Under the pieces are notes generated by a model. It did not search any database. It saw only the letters and a list, made by a program, of their open reading frames with translations, and had not been told where the DNA came from. 64,000 nucleotides of DNA. It comes from Lysobacter panacisoli (lineage in GTDB: Bacteria > Pseudomonadota > Gammaproteobacteria > Xanthomonadales > Xanthomonadaceae). A program made the translations under genes and the position numbers. The stretch spans positions 2,610,247 to 2,674,246 of the forward strand of contig NZ_VLNU01000001.1 of the NCBI RefSeq assembly GCF_009765165.1, in the 5' to 3' direction. Shown here one piece after another: positions 17,807-26,483 of the stretch; the first letter of the stretch is position 1; the number at the start of each line of letters is the position of its first letter.

Positions 17807-17909
17807 CTGTATCTCCTGCGGGGCTGGGGGAAGCCCGAACGCTAGGAGCGCGGCATGGCCGGAAGATGACACCCGCGCGTCAGCGCACCGGATCGTGACG
17901 CGCAACCGC

Positions 17910-17915
17910 TACCAT
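17910..17915 (+). promoter_or_regulatory. -10-like element for rlmH
   Basis: TACCAT ends 7 bases before the rlmH ATG and there is no Shine-Dalgarno sequence between them, consistent with a leaderless transcript. Confidence 0.35.
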
Positions 17916-17922
17916 CCCCGTA

Positions 17923-18393
17923 ATGAAAGCGAAACTGATCGCCGTGGGCGAGCGTGCGCCGCGCTGGGTGGCCGAGGGATTCGGCGAATACCAGAAGCGC
18001 CTGTCGCATTGGCTCCCGCTGGAACTGGTCGAAGTCGAGCCCGGCCTGCGTGGCAAGGGCCGGGACGCCGCGCGCGCGATGCAGGACGAAGGCGCGCGCG
18101 TGCTGGCCGCGTTGCCAAAGAACGCGCTGGTGGTGACGCTGGACGGACGCGGCAAGCCCTGGTCGTCGGAACAGCTCGCGCAGCGGCTTGAACATTGGCG
18201 CGCACAGGGCCGCGACCTGGCGTTCCTGATCGGCGGTCCCGAAGGCCATGCGCCGGAAGTGATCGCGCGCGGCGACGAATCGTGGTCGCTCGGCCCGCTA
18301 ACGTTGCCGCACATGCTGGTGCGATTGGTCGCGGCGGAACAGCTGTATCGCGCCGCTGCGCTGCTGGCGAACCATCCGTATCACCGGGCGTGA
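17923..18393 (+). CDS. rlmH: 23S rRNA (pseudouridine1915-N3)-methyltransferase
   Basis: This SPOUT methyltransferase uses S-adenosylmethionine to methylate pseudouridine 1915 in helix 69 of 23S rRNA. The 156-residue length is exact for the family. Motifs are MKAKLIAVGERAP at the N-terminus, VTLDGRGKPWSSEQLA, the knot loop FLIGGPEGHAPEV and the C-terminal LTLPHMLVRLVAAEQLYRA followed by HPYHR. In many bacteria it sits beside rsfS; that gene is not here. A long hairpin follows. Confidence 0.97.
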   Translation: MKAKLIAVGERAPRWVAEGFGEYQKRLSHWLPLELVEVEPGLRGKGRDAARAMQDEGARVLAALPKNALVVTLDGRGKPWSSEQLAQRLEHWRAQGRDLAFLIGGPEGHAPEVIARGDESWSLGPLTLPHMLVRLVAAEQLYRAAALLANHPYHRA

Positions 18394-18407
18394 ATCTCTG
18401 CACTGAC

Positions 18408-18438
18408 GCGAACGATCCGCGCGAAGCGGATCGTTCGC
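18408..18438. terminator. 13-bp hairpin between convergent rlmH and TonB-like genes
   Basis: A perfect 13-bp stem (GCGAACGATCCGC, loop GCGAA, GCGGATCGTTCGC) sits 14 bases after the rlmH stop. No T-run follows on either strand, so termination efficiency is uncertain. Confidence 0.5.
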
Positions 18439-18451
18439 GGTACGGGTCAGA

Positions 18452-19114
18452 TCACTGCAACGAGAACTCGATCGGCACGCGCCCCAGTGCCTGCACGGGT
18501 TGTCCGTCGCGCATCGCTGGCTGGAACGTCCAGCGCTTGAGCACGGTTCGCGATGCTGCCTGATCGAGCACGCGATGGCCGCTGCTGCGCACGATGCGCA
18601 CGTCGAGCGGGCGTCCGTCGATGCCGACGAGGATTTCCAGTTCGACCACGCCGGTCAGTCCGTCGCGCATCGCCTGGCCAGGATACGGCGGCGGTGGCGA
18701 GTTCAGCGCTTGCAGTTGCGCGGCCGCAGCGGGCGGCATGGGATCGAGCGTCGCGCCTTCGTCGACGGCGATCTGCGCAGGTTCGATCGCGATGTCACCC
18801 GGCTGCGGATCGACCACGGGCGTCTCGTTGCGCGCGATCGGCTGCGGATGCAGCGACGGCTGCGAGGTGGGCGTCGGCGGGCGCTGTCGGATCTCCACAT
18901 GCTCCGGCGGCTTGATCGGCTTCGGCTTGACGGGCTCGTAGATGATGGGCCCTTCCTCACGCGCAGGCGGCTCGCGCACCACGTGTGCCGTCAGCGGTAT
19001 GAGCAGCAACAGGATCAGCGCAGCGTTGACGAGGAGGGTGCCCGTATTGGCGGCGATGCGGCCGGCGTCGATGGGTTCGCGCGGCGGGAACGGAAACGAT
19101 GCGGCGTGGGTCAT
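18452..19114 (-). CDS. TonB family energy-transducing protein
   Basis: This 220-residue protein has the TonB layout: a short cytoplasmic N-terminus, a single transmembrane anchor (about 26-45), a proline-rich spacer (about 48-140, PKPIKPPEHV and RQRPPTP), and a C-terminal TonB domain (PPPPYPGQAMRDGLTGVVELEILVGIDGRPLDVRIVRSSGH trimmed here to its key blocks PPYP, GVVELE and RSSGH). It would couple the proton gradient to outer-membrane receptors. No exbB/exbD genes are adjacent. AGGAGG 8 bases upstream fixes ATG 19114. Confidence 0.92.
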   Translation of the reverse strand: MTHAASFPFPPREPIDAGRIAANTGTLLVNAALILLLLIPLTAHVVREPPAREEGPIIYEPVKPKPIKPPEHVEIRQRPPTPTSQPSLHPQPIARNETPVVDPQPGDIAIEPAQIAVDEGATLDPMPPAAAAQLQALNSPPPPYPGQAMRDGLTGVVELEILVGIDGRPLDVRIVRSSGHRVLDQAASRTVLKRWTFQPAMRDGQPVQALGRVPIEFSLQ

Positions 19115-19189
19115 GGCAGGACCTCCTGTGGTTGCCATGAATCGCCAACGTGCCAGCGCGCGCGATGGGGTTGAGGCCGTGCACGCTCG

Positions 19190-19229
19190 GCACAAAAAGA
19201 GAAGGGCCCGCGCAAGGCGGGCCCTTCGA
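19190..19229 (-). terminator. intrinsic terminator downstream of the SIMPL/small-protein pair
   Basis: On the minus strand GAAGGGCCCGC pairs with GCGGGCCCTTC and is followed by TCTTTTTGTG. It lies 20 bases beyond the small 60-codon gene and before the TonB-like gene. Confidence 0.8.
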
Positions 19230-19248
19230 TGCATCACGATCACGCTGC

Positions 19249-19431
19249 TTAGTTGGACTCCGGTCCCTTTTCCGGTTCGCGTTCCAGTCCACCTTCGTCC
19301 GGATCGGGCTCGCGCTTCGGGTGCGGAGCACGCACGTCGTCGCGGTCGCGCGGCTTCGGCTCGGCGTAACCCGGATTGTGGCCGGGACGCGGATCGGGGG
19401 CGGGCGGAGCGGTCTTTCCGGAGTGGGCCAT
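19249..19431 (-). CDS. small Pro/charged-rich hypothetical protein
   Basis: This 60-residue hydrophilic peptide is rich in Pro, Asp, Glu, Arg and Gly (for example PDPRPGHNPGYAEPKPRDRD) with no membrane segment or known motif. It is predicted to be disordered. Its ATG lies 2 bases after the stop of the SIMPL-domain gene, and the pair is closed by a clear terminator, which supports it being a real co-transcribed gene. Ribosome-binding evidence is weak (GGGAA). Confidence 0.5.
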   Translation of the reverse strand: MAHSGKTAPPAPDPRPGHNPGYAEPKPRDRDDVRAPHPKREPDPDEGGLEREPEKGPESN

Positions 19432-19433
19432 CG

Positions 19434-20183
19434 TCAGTTCCCGAGTTCGAACACCACGTCGAGATTGACCGACAGAGTGTTTTCGCCCGGTGAGATCGGC
19501 GTGGATTCCATGCGATCCATCGCCTTCATCGCCATCATCGGCATCGGGCGCGGCGGGGCGAAGCTGCCGCCTTCGCTGATGCTGACGATGCGGCGCACCT
19601 TCTTGCCCAGGGTCTTGGCGTACATCTCGGCGCGCGCCTGTGCCTTCTCCACCGCCGCGCGGCGGGCTTCGTCGTAGGCGGCTTCCTTCTTCGCGTCGTC
19701 GAGGTCGAAGGTCGGGCCGTTGATCTGGTTGGCGCCGGTGGCGACCAGCGCGTCCATGATCTTCCCGAGCTTGGCGATGTCGCGCACGGTGACGTTGACG
19801 TTGTTGATCGCCTGGTAACCGGTGATGGTCGGCGGCTGGTTCTCGCCGTACTTGTATTGCGGGTTGAGGTTGACCCCGCTGGTCTGCACGTCGCGCTCGG
19901 CGATGCCGGCGGCCTTGATCGCGGCGACGACCTTGGCCATCTGCTCGGCATTGGCGCGCATCGCGGCATTGGCGTCGGCGGCCTGGGTCACCACGCCGGT
20001 GGACAGCGTGGCGATGTCCGGCGCGCGGCGCGCTTCGGCCTGGGCCGACACGTTCAGCAGCGTGCCGTCGGTGGCGACGAAGGGCGTGGTCTGGGCAGGG
20101 CTCACGGCGGGCAGGGCTCCGAAGGCGAGGGCGGCGGCAAGGACGAGCGGGCGCAGCGTGAAGCGGGTCGACAGCTGGGGCAT
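19434..20183 (-). CDS. SIMPL domain (DUF541) periplasmic protein
   Basis: This 249-residue protein has a signal peptide (cleavage near SPA-QT, residue 30) and one SIMPL/DUF541 domain: LLNVSAQAEARRAPDIATLS, NAEQMAKVVAAIKAAGI, GYQAINNVNVTVRD and the helix AVEKAQARAEMYAKTLGKKV. Members include the Brucella BP26 immunogen, which oligomerises into channel-like rings; physiological roles are poorly defined. GAGGAG upstream supports the ATG. It is divergent from maf, with the small 60-codon gene directly downstream. Confidence 0.92.
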   Translation of the reverse strand: MPQLSTRFTLRPLVLAAALAFGALPAVSPAQTTPFVATDGTLLNVSAQAEARRAPDIATLSTGVVTQAADANAAMRANAEQMAKVVAAIKAAGIAERDVQTSGVNLNPQYKYGENQPPTITGYQAINNVNVTVRDIAKLGKIMDALVATGANQINGPTFDLDDAKKEAAYDEARRAAVEKAQARAEMYAKTLGKKVRRIVSISEGGSFAPPRPMPMMAMKAMDRMESTPISPGENTLSVNLDVVFELGN

Positions 20184-20318
20184 GGACAACTCCTCGTGGT
20201 GGGGGAAACAGGGCTGCCGTCTGCGACGGGCCCTAGGGTCTTGGCGATCCGGTGAACGATTCGTGAGCCCGGTCGGGGTTAACGATGATGCCCGTTCGGA
20301 GCCCCAGTCAGTGCGGGT

Positions 20319-20324
20319 TATGCT
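20319..20324 (+). promoter_or_regulatory. -10 element for leaderless maf
   Basis: TATGCT is followed by 6 bases and the maf ATG, with no Shine-Dalgarno sequence. Confidence 0.4.
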
Positions 20325-20330
20325 TTGCCG

Positions 20331-20915
20331 ATGCTGTATCTCGCCTCCAAATCCCCACGCCGTCACGAATTGCTGGGCCGGCTGCTGTCGGGCCAGCCCG
20401 GTGCCGAATTCGGTGCACTCGACATCGACATCCCGGAACATCCGCAGCCCGGCGAGCCCGCGGAGGACTACGTCCGTCGCGTCGCCCGGGAGAAAGCGGG
20501 CGCCGGCCTGCTGAAAGTGGTCGCCAACCCGAGCGCGGTCGTGCTCGGTTCCGATACCGAGGTGGTCCTCGATGGCGAGGTCTTCGGCAAGCCGGCCGAC
20601 GACGCGGGCGCGGCGGCGATGCTGCGCCGGCTGTCCGGCCGCACCCATCAGGTCATTTCCGCGGTGTCGCTGGTCTCGCCGTCGCGCGAGGGCCAGGCGG
20701 TATCGATTTCCGAAGTCACCTTCGCCCCCCTGGGCGAGGCGCAGATCGACGCCTACGTCGCCAGCGGCGAGCCGCATGGCCGCGCCGGCGCGTACGCCAT
20801 CCAGGGTCTGGCCGAGGCGTTCACCACCCGGCTCTCCGGCAGCTATTCCGGGGTCATGGGCCTGCCGCTGTACGAGACGGCCAAACTGCTGCGCGAGTTC
20901 GGGGTGTTGAAGTGA
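20331..20915 (+). CDS. maf: Maf/YceF-type nucleoside triphosphate pyrophosphatase
   Basis: This 194-residue cytoplasmic enzyme hydrolyses non-canonical or excess nucleoside triphosphates to monophosphate and pyrophosphate. It has the N-terminal [12 protein letters not shown] substrate loop, catalytic SDTEVV with GEVFGKP, and [11 protein letters not shown] near residue 150 as in dTTP/UTP-type Maf proteins. It sits just upstream of rng, an order seen in many Gammaproteobacteria, and is probably co-transcribed with it. ATG 20331 is chosen over a TTG six bases earlier. Confidence 0.95.
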   Translation: MLYLASKSPRRHELLGRLLSGQPGAEFGALDIDIPEHPQPGEPAEDYVRRVAREKAGAGLLKVVANPSAVVLGSDTEVVLDGEVFGKPADDAGAAAMLRRLSGRTHQVISAVSLVSPSREGQAVSISEVTFAPLGEAQIDAYVASGEPHGRAGAYAIQGLAEAFTTRLSGSYSGVMGLPLYETAKLLREFGVLK

Positions 20916-20957
20916 GGCCAGCGCGTTTGCGTTGCACCGGATGCCTGGGGGGCTGAG

Positions 20958-22451
20958 ATGTCGGAAGAGATTCTTGTAAACGTCACCCCGCGTGAGACCC
21001 GCGTAGCGGTCGTCGAGAACGGCATGCTGCAGGAACTGCACATCGAGCGCGGCTGGCGTCGCGGCGTGGTGGGCAACATCTACAAGGGCAAGGTGCAGCG
21101 GGTGATGCCCGGCATGCAGGCCGCGTTCGTCGATATCGGCCTGGAGCGTGCGGCGTTCCTGCACGCGGCGGACATCGTCAAGCCGGTGCCCGTCGCCGAA
21201 GGCGAGAACGCCGGCGAGGAAGCGCCGCTGCCGCCCGCACCGACGCGTCCCATCGCCGAGCTGCTGCGCGAAGGCCAGGACATCGTCGTGCAGGTGGTGA
21301 AGGATCCCATCGGCAGCAAGGGCGCGCGCCTGACCACGCAGCTGAGCATTCCCTCGCGTTACCTGGTGCTGTTGCCGCGCACGCGCGTGGTCGGTGTGTC
21401 GGCGCGCATCGAGGACGAAGCCGAGCGTGCGCGCCTGAAGGCGCACATCACCGCGGCCGCGCCATCGGGCGAGGGCCACGGCTACATCGTGCGCACCAAC
21501 GCCGAAGGCCAGCCGGAAGAGCAGCTGAGCGAGGACGTCGGTTACCTCGCCCGCGTGTGGGGCCTGATCGAGGAACGCGCCCGCAACGCACGCGTCGGCG
21601 AGCGCGTGTACGAAGACCTGAACCTGCCGCTGCGTGCCGTGCGCGACCTCATGCGCAAGGACGTGGAGAAGGTGCGCGTGGATTCGCGCGAGACCTGCGA
21701 ACGCCTGCGCGTGTTCGCGGCGCAGTACATGCCGGGTCTCGATGAAAAGATCGAGCACTACACCGGCGCACGCCCCATCTTCGACCTGTACGGCGTCGAG
21801 GACGAGATCCAGCGCGCACTGGACAAGGAAGTGCCGCTGAAGTCCGGTGGCTACCTGGTCATCGACCAGACCGAAGCGATGACGACGGTGGACATCAACA
21901 CCGGTTCGTTCCTCGGCCAGCGCAACCTCGAGGAAACGGTGTACCGCACCAATCTCGAAGCGGCGCAGTCGGTGGCGCGCCAGCTGCGCCTGCGCAACCT
22001 GGGCGGCATCATCATCATCGACTTCATCGACATGACCGATGCCGAGCACAAACGCCAGGTGCTGCGACAGCTGGAAAAGTCGCTCGCGCGCGACCACGCC
22101 AAGACCACGGTGTACGAATTCTCGCCGCTGGGGCTGGTGGAGATGACGCGCAAGCGCACCACCGAAAGCCTGGAGCGCCAGCTCAGCGAGCCCTGCCACG
22201 AGTGCGGCGGGCGCGGCACGCTGAAGACGCCCGAGACGGTGACCTACGAGATCTTCCGCGACATCGTCCGCCAGGTGCGCCAGTTCGATGCGCAACGCCT
22301 GCTGGTGATCGCCTCGCCGAAGGTCGTCGCGCGCATCACCGACGAAGAATCCGCGGCGGTCGCCGAACTGGAGGAATTCCTGGGCAAGTCGATCCGCTTC
22401 CAGGCGGACGATCAGTACGCGCAGGAGCAGTTCGATGTCGTGCTGCTGTAA
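20958..22451 (+). CDS. rng: ribonuclease G
   Basis: This 497-residue endoribonuclease belongs to the RNase E/G family and matures 16S rRNA 5' ends and decays some mRNAs. An S1 domain lies at about 35-120 (GNIYKGKVQRVMPGMQAAFVD trimmed to its GNIYKGKVQRV start). The catalytic DNase-I-like region contains TTVDINTGSF and IIIIDFIDM (metal-binding Asp residues). The Zn-link CHECGGRG joins protomers. Length excludes RNase E, which has a long disordered tail. It is preceded by maf and followed 33 bases later by yhdP. Confidence 0.97.
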   Translation: MSEEILVNVTPRETRVAVVENGMLQELHIERGWRRGVVGNIYKGKVQRVMPGMQAAFVDIGLERAAFLHAADIVKPVPVAEGENAGEEAPLPPAPTRPIAELLREGQDIVVQVVKDPIGSKGARLTTQLSIPSRYLVLLPRTRVVGVSARIEDEAERARLKAHITAAAPSGEGHGYIVRTNAEGQPEEQLSEDVGYLARVWGLIEERARNARVGERVYEDLNLPLRAVRDLMRKDVEKVRVDSRETCERLRVFAAQYMPGLDEKIEHYTGARPIFDLYGVEDEIQRALDKEVPLKSGGYLVIDQTEAMTTVDINTGSFLGQRNLEETVYRTNLEAAQSVARQLRLRNLGGIIIIDFIDMTDAEHKRQVLRQLEKSLARDHAKTTVYEFSPLGLVEMTRKRTTESLERQLSEPCHECGGRGTLKTPETVTYEIFRDIVRQVRQFDAQRLLVIASPKVVARITDEESAAVAELEEFLGKSIRFQADDQYAQEQFDVVLL

Positions 22452-22484
22452 CACCGTGGCTGCGGTCGTGCGCGGGGAGCGCTG

Positions 22485-25400
22485 ATGCCCACTCCGATGC
22501 GCCGCCGCTTGCGCCTGGCCCGGCGTGGACTGGCCTACACCGTCGCGCTGACGCTGGTGCTGGTCGCACTCGTGCTGGCCGTCGCGAGCCAGGTACTGCC
22601 GATGGCCGAAAGCAATCCGCAGCGGATCGCTGCGTGGTTGAGCGAGCGCGCTGGCCGACCGGTGACGTTCGATCGCGTCGAGACGGCGTGGACGCGTCGT
22701 GGCCCGCTGCTTCGCCTGGACAACCTGCGCGTCGGCGAAGGCACGCAGGAGTTCACCGTCGGCGATGCCGAGATGCTGGTGTCGGTGTACGCGGGCCTGC
22801 TGCCGGGGCATGCGTTCTCCGAGCTGCGCCTGCGCGGTCTGGACCTCACGCTCGAACGCGCCGACGACGGGCGCTGGAAAGTGCGCGGCCTGCCCGGACA
22901 GGAACAACCCGCGCAGCGCGATCCGCTGTCGGCGCTGGAAGGTCTCGGCGAATTGCAGGTGATCGACGGCAAGCTCACCGTGATCGTTCCGCAGCTCGGC
23001 GTCGACGCGCGCATCCCGCGCATCAACCTGCGCCTGCGCGTGGACGGCCCGCGCGTGCGCGCCGGCGTGCGCGCATGGCCTGGCACCGGAGTGCCCGGTG
23101 CGGCGACGTCGCCGCTCGACGCCGTACTCGATTTCGACCGTCGCCAGGGCGATGGACGCGCCTACGTCGGCGCTCGTCGCGCGGATCTTTCCGCATGGGC
23201 CGCACTGGCGCAGGTCGCCGGCGTCGGTGCGGAAAGCGGGCAGGGTCGCGCCGAAGCGTGGGCGGACCTGCGTGGGCATCGCATCACCCGCGTCACCGCC
23301 GACGTCGCGCTCGACCAGGTCGGGCTGCGCGGAGCCGCGCTGGCCGGCAGCACGATTCCGCGCGTGGCGTTTTCGCACGTCGAAGCACTCGCGCGCTGGC
23401 AGGCGATCGACGGCGGCTGGCGCGCGGACGCACCGAAGCTGCGCATCGACAGCGTCGGACTGACCCAGAAACTCGACGGCCTCGCTGTCGCCGGCGGCAA
23501 TCGCTACGCGCTGCGCGCGGACCGCATCGATGCCGGTCCGCTGCTGGCCGCGGCCGCGCTGAGCGATCGCCTTGCGCCCGGACTGCGCGCGTGGCTGCAC
23601 AACACGCGGCCGCGCGTGGCGCTGCAACGTATCGACGTGGCCGGCGTGCGCGGCGGCGCGGTGCGTGCGCATGCGCGCATCGACTCGTTCGGCTTCGAAG
23701 CGGTCGGGAACGCGCCGGGACTGAGCGGACTGGCGGGTGAGTTCGACGGCGACGCCGACGGCTTCAACCTGCAGCTCGATCCGAAATCCCCGATGCGTTT
23801 CGACTGGCCGAGCGGCTTCGGCGTGAGCCACACCGTGAACCTCGAAGGCGCAGTCGCCGGCTGGCGCGAAGGCGCGGGCTGGCGCATCGGCACGCCGGCG
23901 TTGCGCGTGAAGGGCCAGGGCTTCGGCGTGCACGCGCGCGGCGGTCTGTGGTGGCAGGGCGATGGCACGCGTCCGTGGATCGATATCGCCGCCGCCATCG
24001 ACGAAACCCCGTTGCCGGTCGCGAAGGGCTTCTGGATCCGCCACCTGATGCCGCCGCGCGTGGTCGACTGGCTCGACAACGCATTGGTCGGTGGCCACCT
24101 GCGCGACGGTCGCGCGGTGATATCGGGCGATCTCGACAATTGGCCTTTCCGCAACCACGACGGTCTGTTCGACGCACGCGCGCGACTCGACGGCGCAGTG
24201 ATCAAGTTCCAGCCCGAGTGGCCGGCGGTCGATGCGCTCGATGCGGACATCGCCTTCGTCGCCGACGGTTTCACCGTCGAAGGTCGCGGCCGCCTTGCCG
24301 GCGTCGGCATCGAACGCGTGCGCGCGGGCATCGATCACTATCGCGGCGGCGCGCTCACCGTGGAGGCACAGGGCGCGGGCGATGCGATGCAGCTGGTGCA
24401 GCTACTGCGCGAGAGCCCGTTGCAGAAGGAACACGCCGACACGTTGAAGAACGTCGTCGCGAACGGTCCGGCGAAGGTCGGCTTCCGCATGAACATGCCG
24501 TTGCATCCGAATGCGGTGACGACGATCGCCGGCGACGTCGAACTGAAGGACGCCAAGCTCGCCGATCCGAGGTGGAAGCTCGCGTTCGACCAGGTCAACG
24601 GACGCGCCGAGTACGCGCGCGGCGGCTTCCGCGCCGAAGGACTGAAGGTGCGTCACGAAGGCCAGCCCGGTTCGCTGTCGCTGCGCGCGGGCAACGATTT
24701 CGTGCGCGACAAGGGCAACGTGTTCGAAGCCGGGCTCGATGCACAGATGTCGGCTCCGGAGCTGCTCGATCGCGCGCCGGAACTGGCGTGGCTGAAGCCG
24801 CACGTGAGCGGACGTTCCGCGTGGACGGTCGGCATCGCGATTCCGAAGACGGCGCCGGGCAGGACCGCGCCGACGTTGCTGCAGTTGCAGACGAACCTGG
24901 TCGGCACGGCGCTCGACCTGCCGGCGCCACTGCGCAAGCCGGCAGGGGATTCGCTCGCGACCTCGGTGGAAACGCCGTTGCCGATGGGCAGCGGCGACGT
25001 GCGCGTGAACCTGGGCAACCTGATCGCGGTGCGTGCGCGCAGCCAGAACGGCCAGACCGGCATCCGTCTCGCGCTGGGCAGCAGTCGCGTGGACGACCTT
25101 CCGCCCGCGCGCGGCCTGGTCGCGACCGGACGCGCGATGAGCCTGGATGCGATCGACTGGATCGGCCTGTTGCACGGCGGCAGCGGCGACGGCCTGCCGC
25201 TGCAGCGCATCGACGTCACGGCGCAGCGGCTGAACCTGCTCGGCGGCGTGTTCCCCGAAACGCACCTGGTGGTCGTGCCGGCGCCGCAGGGTGCGACCGC
25301 GGTGCAGGTCGAGGGCGCGGCGCTGCAGGGCGCGGTGCTGGTTCCCGCGGCCGAAGGTGCGGCGATTGCAGGGCGCTTCGAGCGCATGCACTGGCGCGCG

Positions 25401-26315
25401 CCCAGGCGTGCGGGGGCGAGTACGGCCGCCGCGCCGGATGCCGCGCCGGTCGTTGTCGAGGATCCATTCAATCCGGCGAAGATCCCGCCACTGACCATCG
25501 ACATCGCCGACCTGCGCGTGGCCGACGCACGCATGGGTGAGGCGAAGATGCGCACGCATCCCACCGCCACCGGCATGCGCATCGAGCAGGTGCAGATGCG
25601 CGGCGAGCGCCAGCGCATCGACGTCAGCGGCGACTGGAACGGGCGCGGCGAATCGTCGCGCACCGCGCTGGACGTGCGCATCGACAGCGACGACCTCGGT
25701 CAGTTGCTGTCCGGCTTCGGCATGGGCCAGCAGCTCGCGGGCGGTGTGGGCACGATGCACTTCGACGCGTCGTGGGCCGGCAGCCCGGCTGCGTTCAACG
25801 TCGCTTCGCTGGACGGCACGCTCGACGCGAAGATCCGCGACGGTCGCCTGCTCGAAGTCGAACCCGGCGCGGGCCGTGTGCTGGGACTGCTCAGCCTCGC
25901 CCAGCTACCGCGGCGCTTGATGCTCGACTTCCGTGATTTCTTCTCCAAGGGCTTCGCCTTCAACGAGGCCGGCGGCACGGTGCGCTTCGCGGGGGGCACC
26001 GCGCACAGCGACAACCTGTCCATCGACGGACCGGCCGCGGCCATCATGATCCGTGGCAGCGCGAACCTGCGCGCGCAGAGCTTCGACCAGACCATCGAGG
26101 TCCGGCCCAAGGCCGGCAACCTGCTGACCGTGGCGGGCGCGATCGCCGGCGGGCCGGTCGGCGCGGCCATCGGCGCGGCCGCCAATGCGGTCCTGCAGAA
26201 GCCGCTGGGCGAGATGGCATCGCGCACCTACCGCGTGACCGGACCCTGGAAGGAGCCCAAGGTCGAGGTGGTCGGCAGCCAGCAGGGGCGCGCGGACGCC
26301 ACGCCGCCCCGCTGA
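22485..26315 (+). CDS. yhdP: YhdP family AsmA-like envelope protein
   Basis: This 1276-residue protein has one N-terminal transmembrane helix (about 17-38), then a very long periplasmic region with DUF3971 and AsmA-like C-terminal segments (GRLLEVEPGAGRVLGLLSLAQ-type signature near residue 1130, LMLDFRDFFSKGFAFNE). Such proteins form hydrophobic grooves bridging inner and outer membranes. E. coli YhdP, TamB and YdbH are redundantly required for phospholipid transport to the outer membrane. GGGGAGC precedes the ATG. It follows rng and precedes tldD, the common gammaproteobacterial order. Confidence 0.92.
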   Translation: MPTPMRRRLRLARRGLAYTVALTLVLVALVLAVASQVLPMAESNPQRIAAWLSERAGRPVTFDRVETAWTRRGPLLRLDNLRVGEGTQEFTVGDAEMLVSVYAGLLPGHAFSELRLRGLDLTLERADDGRWKVRGLPGQEQPAQRDPLSALEGLGELQVIDGKLTVIVPQLGVDARIPRINLRLRVDGPRVRAGVRAWPGTGVPGAATSPLDAVLDFDRRQGDGRAYVGARRADLSAWAALAQVAGVGAESGQGRAEAWADLRGHRITRVTADVALDQVGLRGAALAGSTIPRVAFSHVEALARWQAIDGGWRADAPKLRIDSVGLTQKLDGLAVAGGNRYALRADRIDAGPLLAAAALSDRLAPGLRAWLHNTRPRVALQRIDVAGVRGGAVRAHARIDSFGFEAVGNAPGLSGLAGEFDGDADGFNLQLDPKSPMRFDWPSGFGVSHTVNLEGAVAGWREGAGWRIGTPALRVKGQGFGVHARGGLWWQGDGTRPWIDIAAAIDETPLPVAKGFWIRHLMPPRVVDWLDNALVGGHLRDGRAVISGDLDNWPFRNHDGLFDARARLDGAVIKFQPEWPAVDALDADIAFVADGFTVEGRGRLAGVGIERVRAGIDHYRGGALTVEAQGAGDAMQLVQLLRESPLQKEHADTLKNVVANGPAKVGFRMNMPLHPNAVTTIAGDVELKDAKLADPRWKLAFDQVNGRAEYARGGFRAEGLKVRHEGQPGSLSLRAGNDFVRDKGNVFEAGLDAQMSAPELLDRAPELAWLKPHVSGRSAWTVGIAIPKTAPGRTAPTLLQLQTNLVGTALDLPAPLRKPAGDSLATSVETPLPMGSGDVRVNLGNLIAVRARSQNGQTGIRLALGSSRVDDLPPARGLVATGRAMSLDAIDWIGLLHGGSGDGLPLQRIDVTAQRLNLLGGVFPETHLVVVPAPQGATAVQVEGAALQGAVLVPAAEGAAIAGRFERMHWRAPRRAGASTAAAPDAAPVVVEDPFNPAKIPPLTIDIADLRVADARMGEAKMRTHPTATGMRIEQVQMRGERQRIDVSGDWNGRGESSRTALDVRIDSDDLGQLLSGFGMGQQLAGGVGTMHFDASWAGSPAAFNVASLDGTLDAKIRDGRLLEVEPGAGRVLGLLSLAQLPRRLMLDFRDFFSKGFAFNEAGGTVRFAGGTAHSDNLSIDGPAAAIMIRGSANLRAQSFDQTIEVRPKAGNLLTVAGAIAGGPVGAAIGAAANAVLQKPLGEMASRTYRVTGPWKEPKVEVVGSQQGRADATPPR

Positions 26316-26329
26316 ACCCCGCGTGTCGC

Positions 26330-26346
26330 GGCCGCCGTAGGCGGCC
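26330..26346. other. 7-bp hairpin downstream of yhdP
   Basis: GGCCGCC, loop GTA, GGCGGCC lies 15 bases past the yhdP stop. There is no T-run; it may attenuate transcription or protect the 3' end. Confidence 0.35.
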
Positions 26347-26483
26347 ATCGCCGGGCACTCACCGGTTGGATTCGCCGGTTGTGCCACCATCTTCCCCACG
26401 ACGGCATCGCCGTCCGTCCCACCTTGTTCGCCGCGCCCCCAGCCGGGCGCTGGGCGACACCGAATTCCTGTCGAGATCACCGA

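Noticed and set aside
23504..24331. 275-codon minus-strand frame within yhdP
   Set aside because: Shadow of the long high-GC plus-strand gene; Ser/Arg/Pro-rich with no motif.
20184..24338. Upstream extension of the SIMPL gene to a 1634-codon frame
   Set aside because: Beyond the signal peptide at 20183 the frame only mirrors maf, rng and yhdP on the other strand. The ribosome site and signal peptide fix the start.
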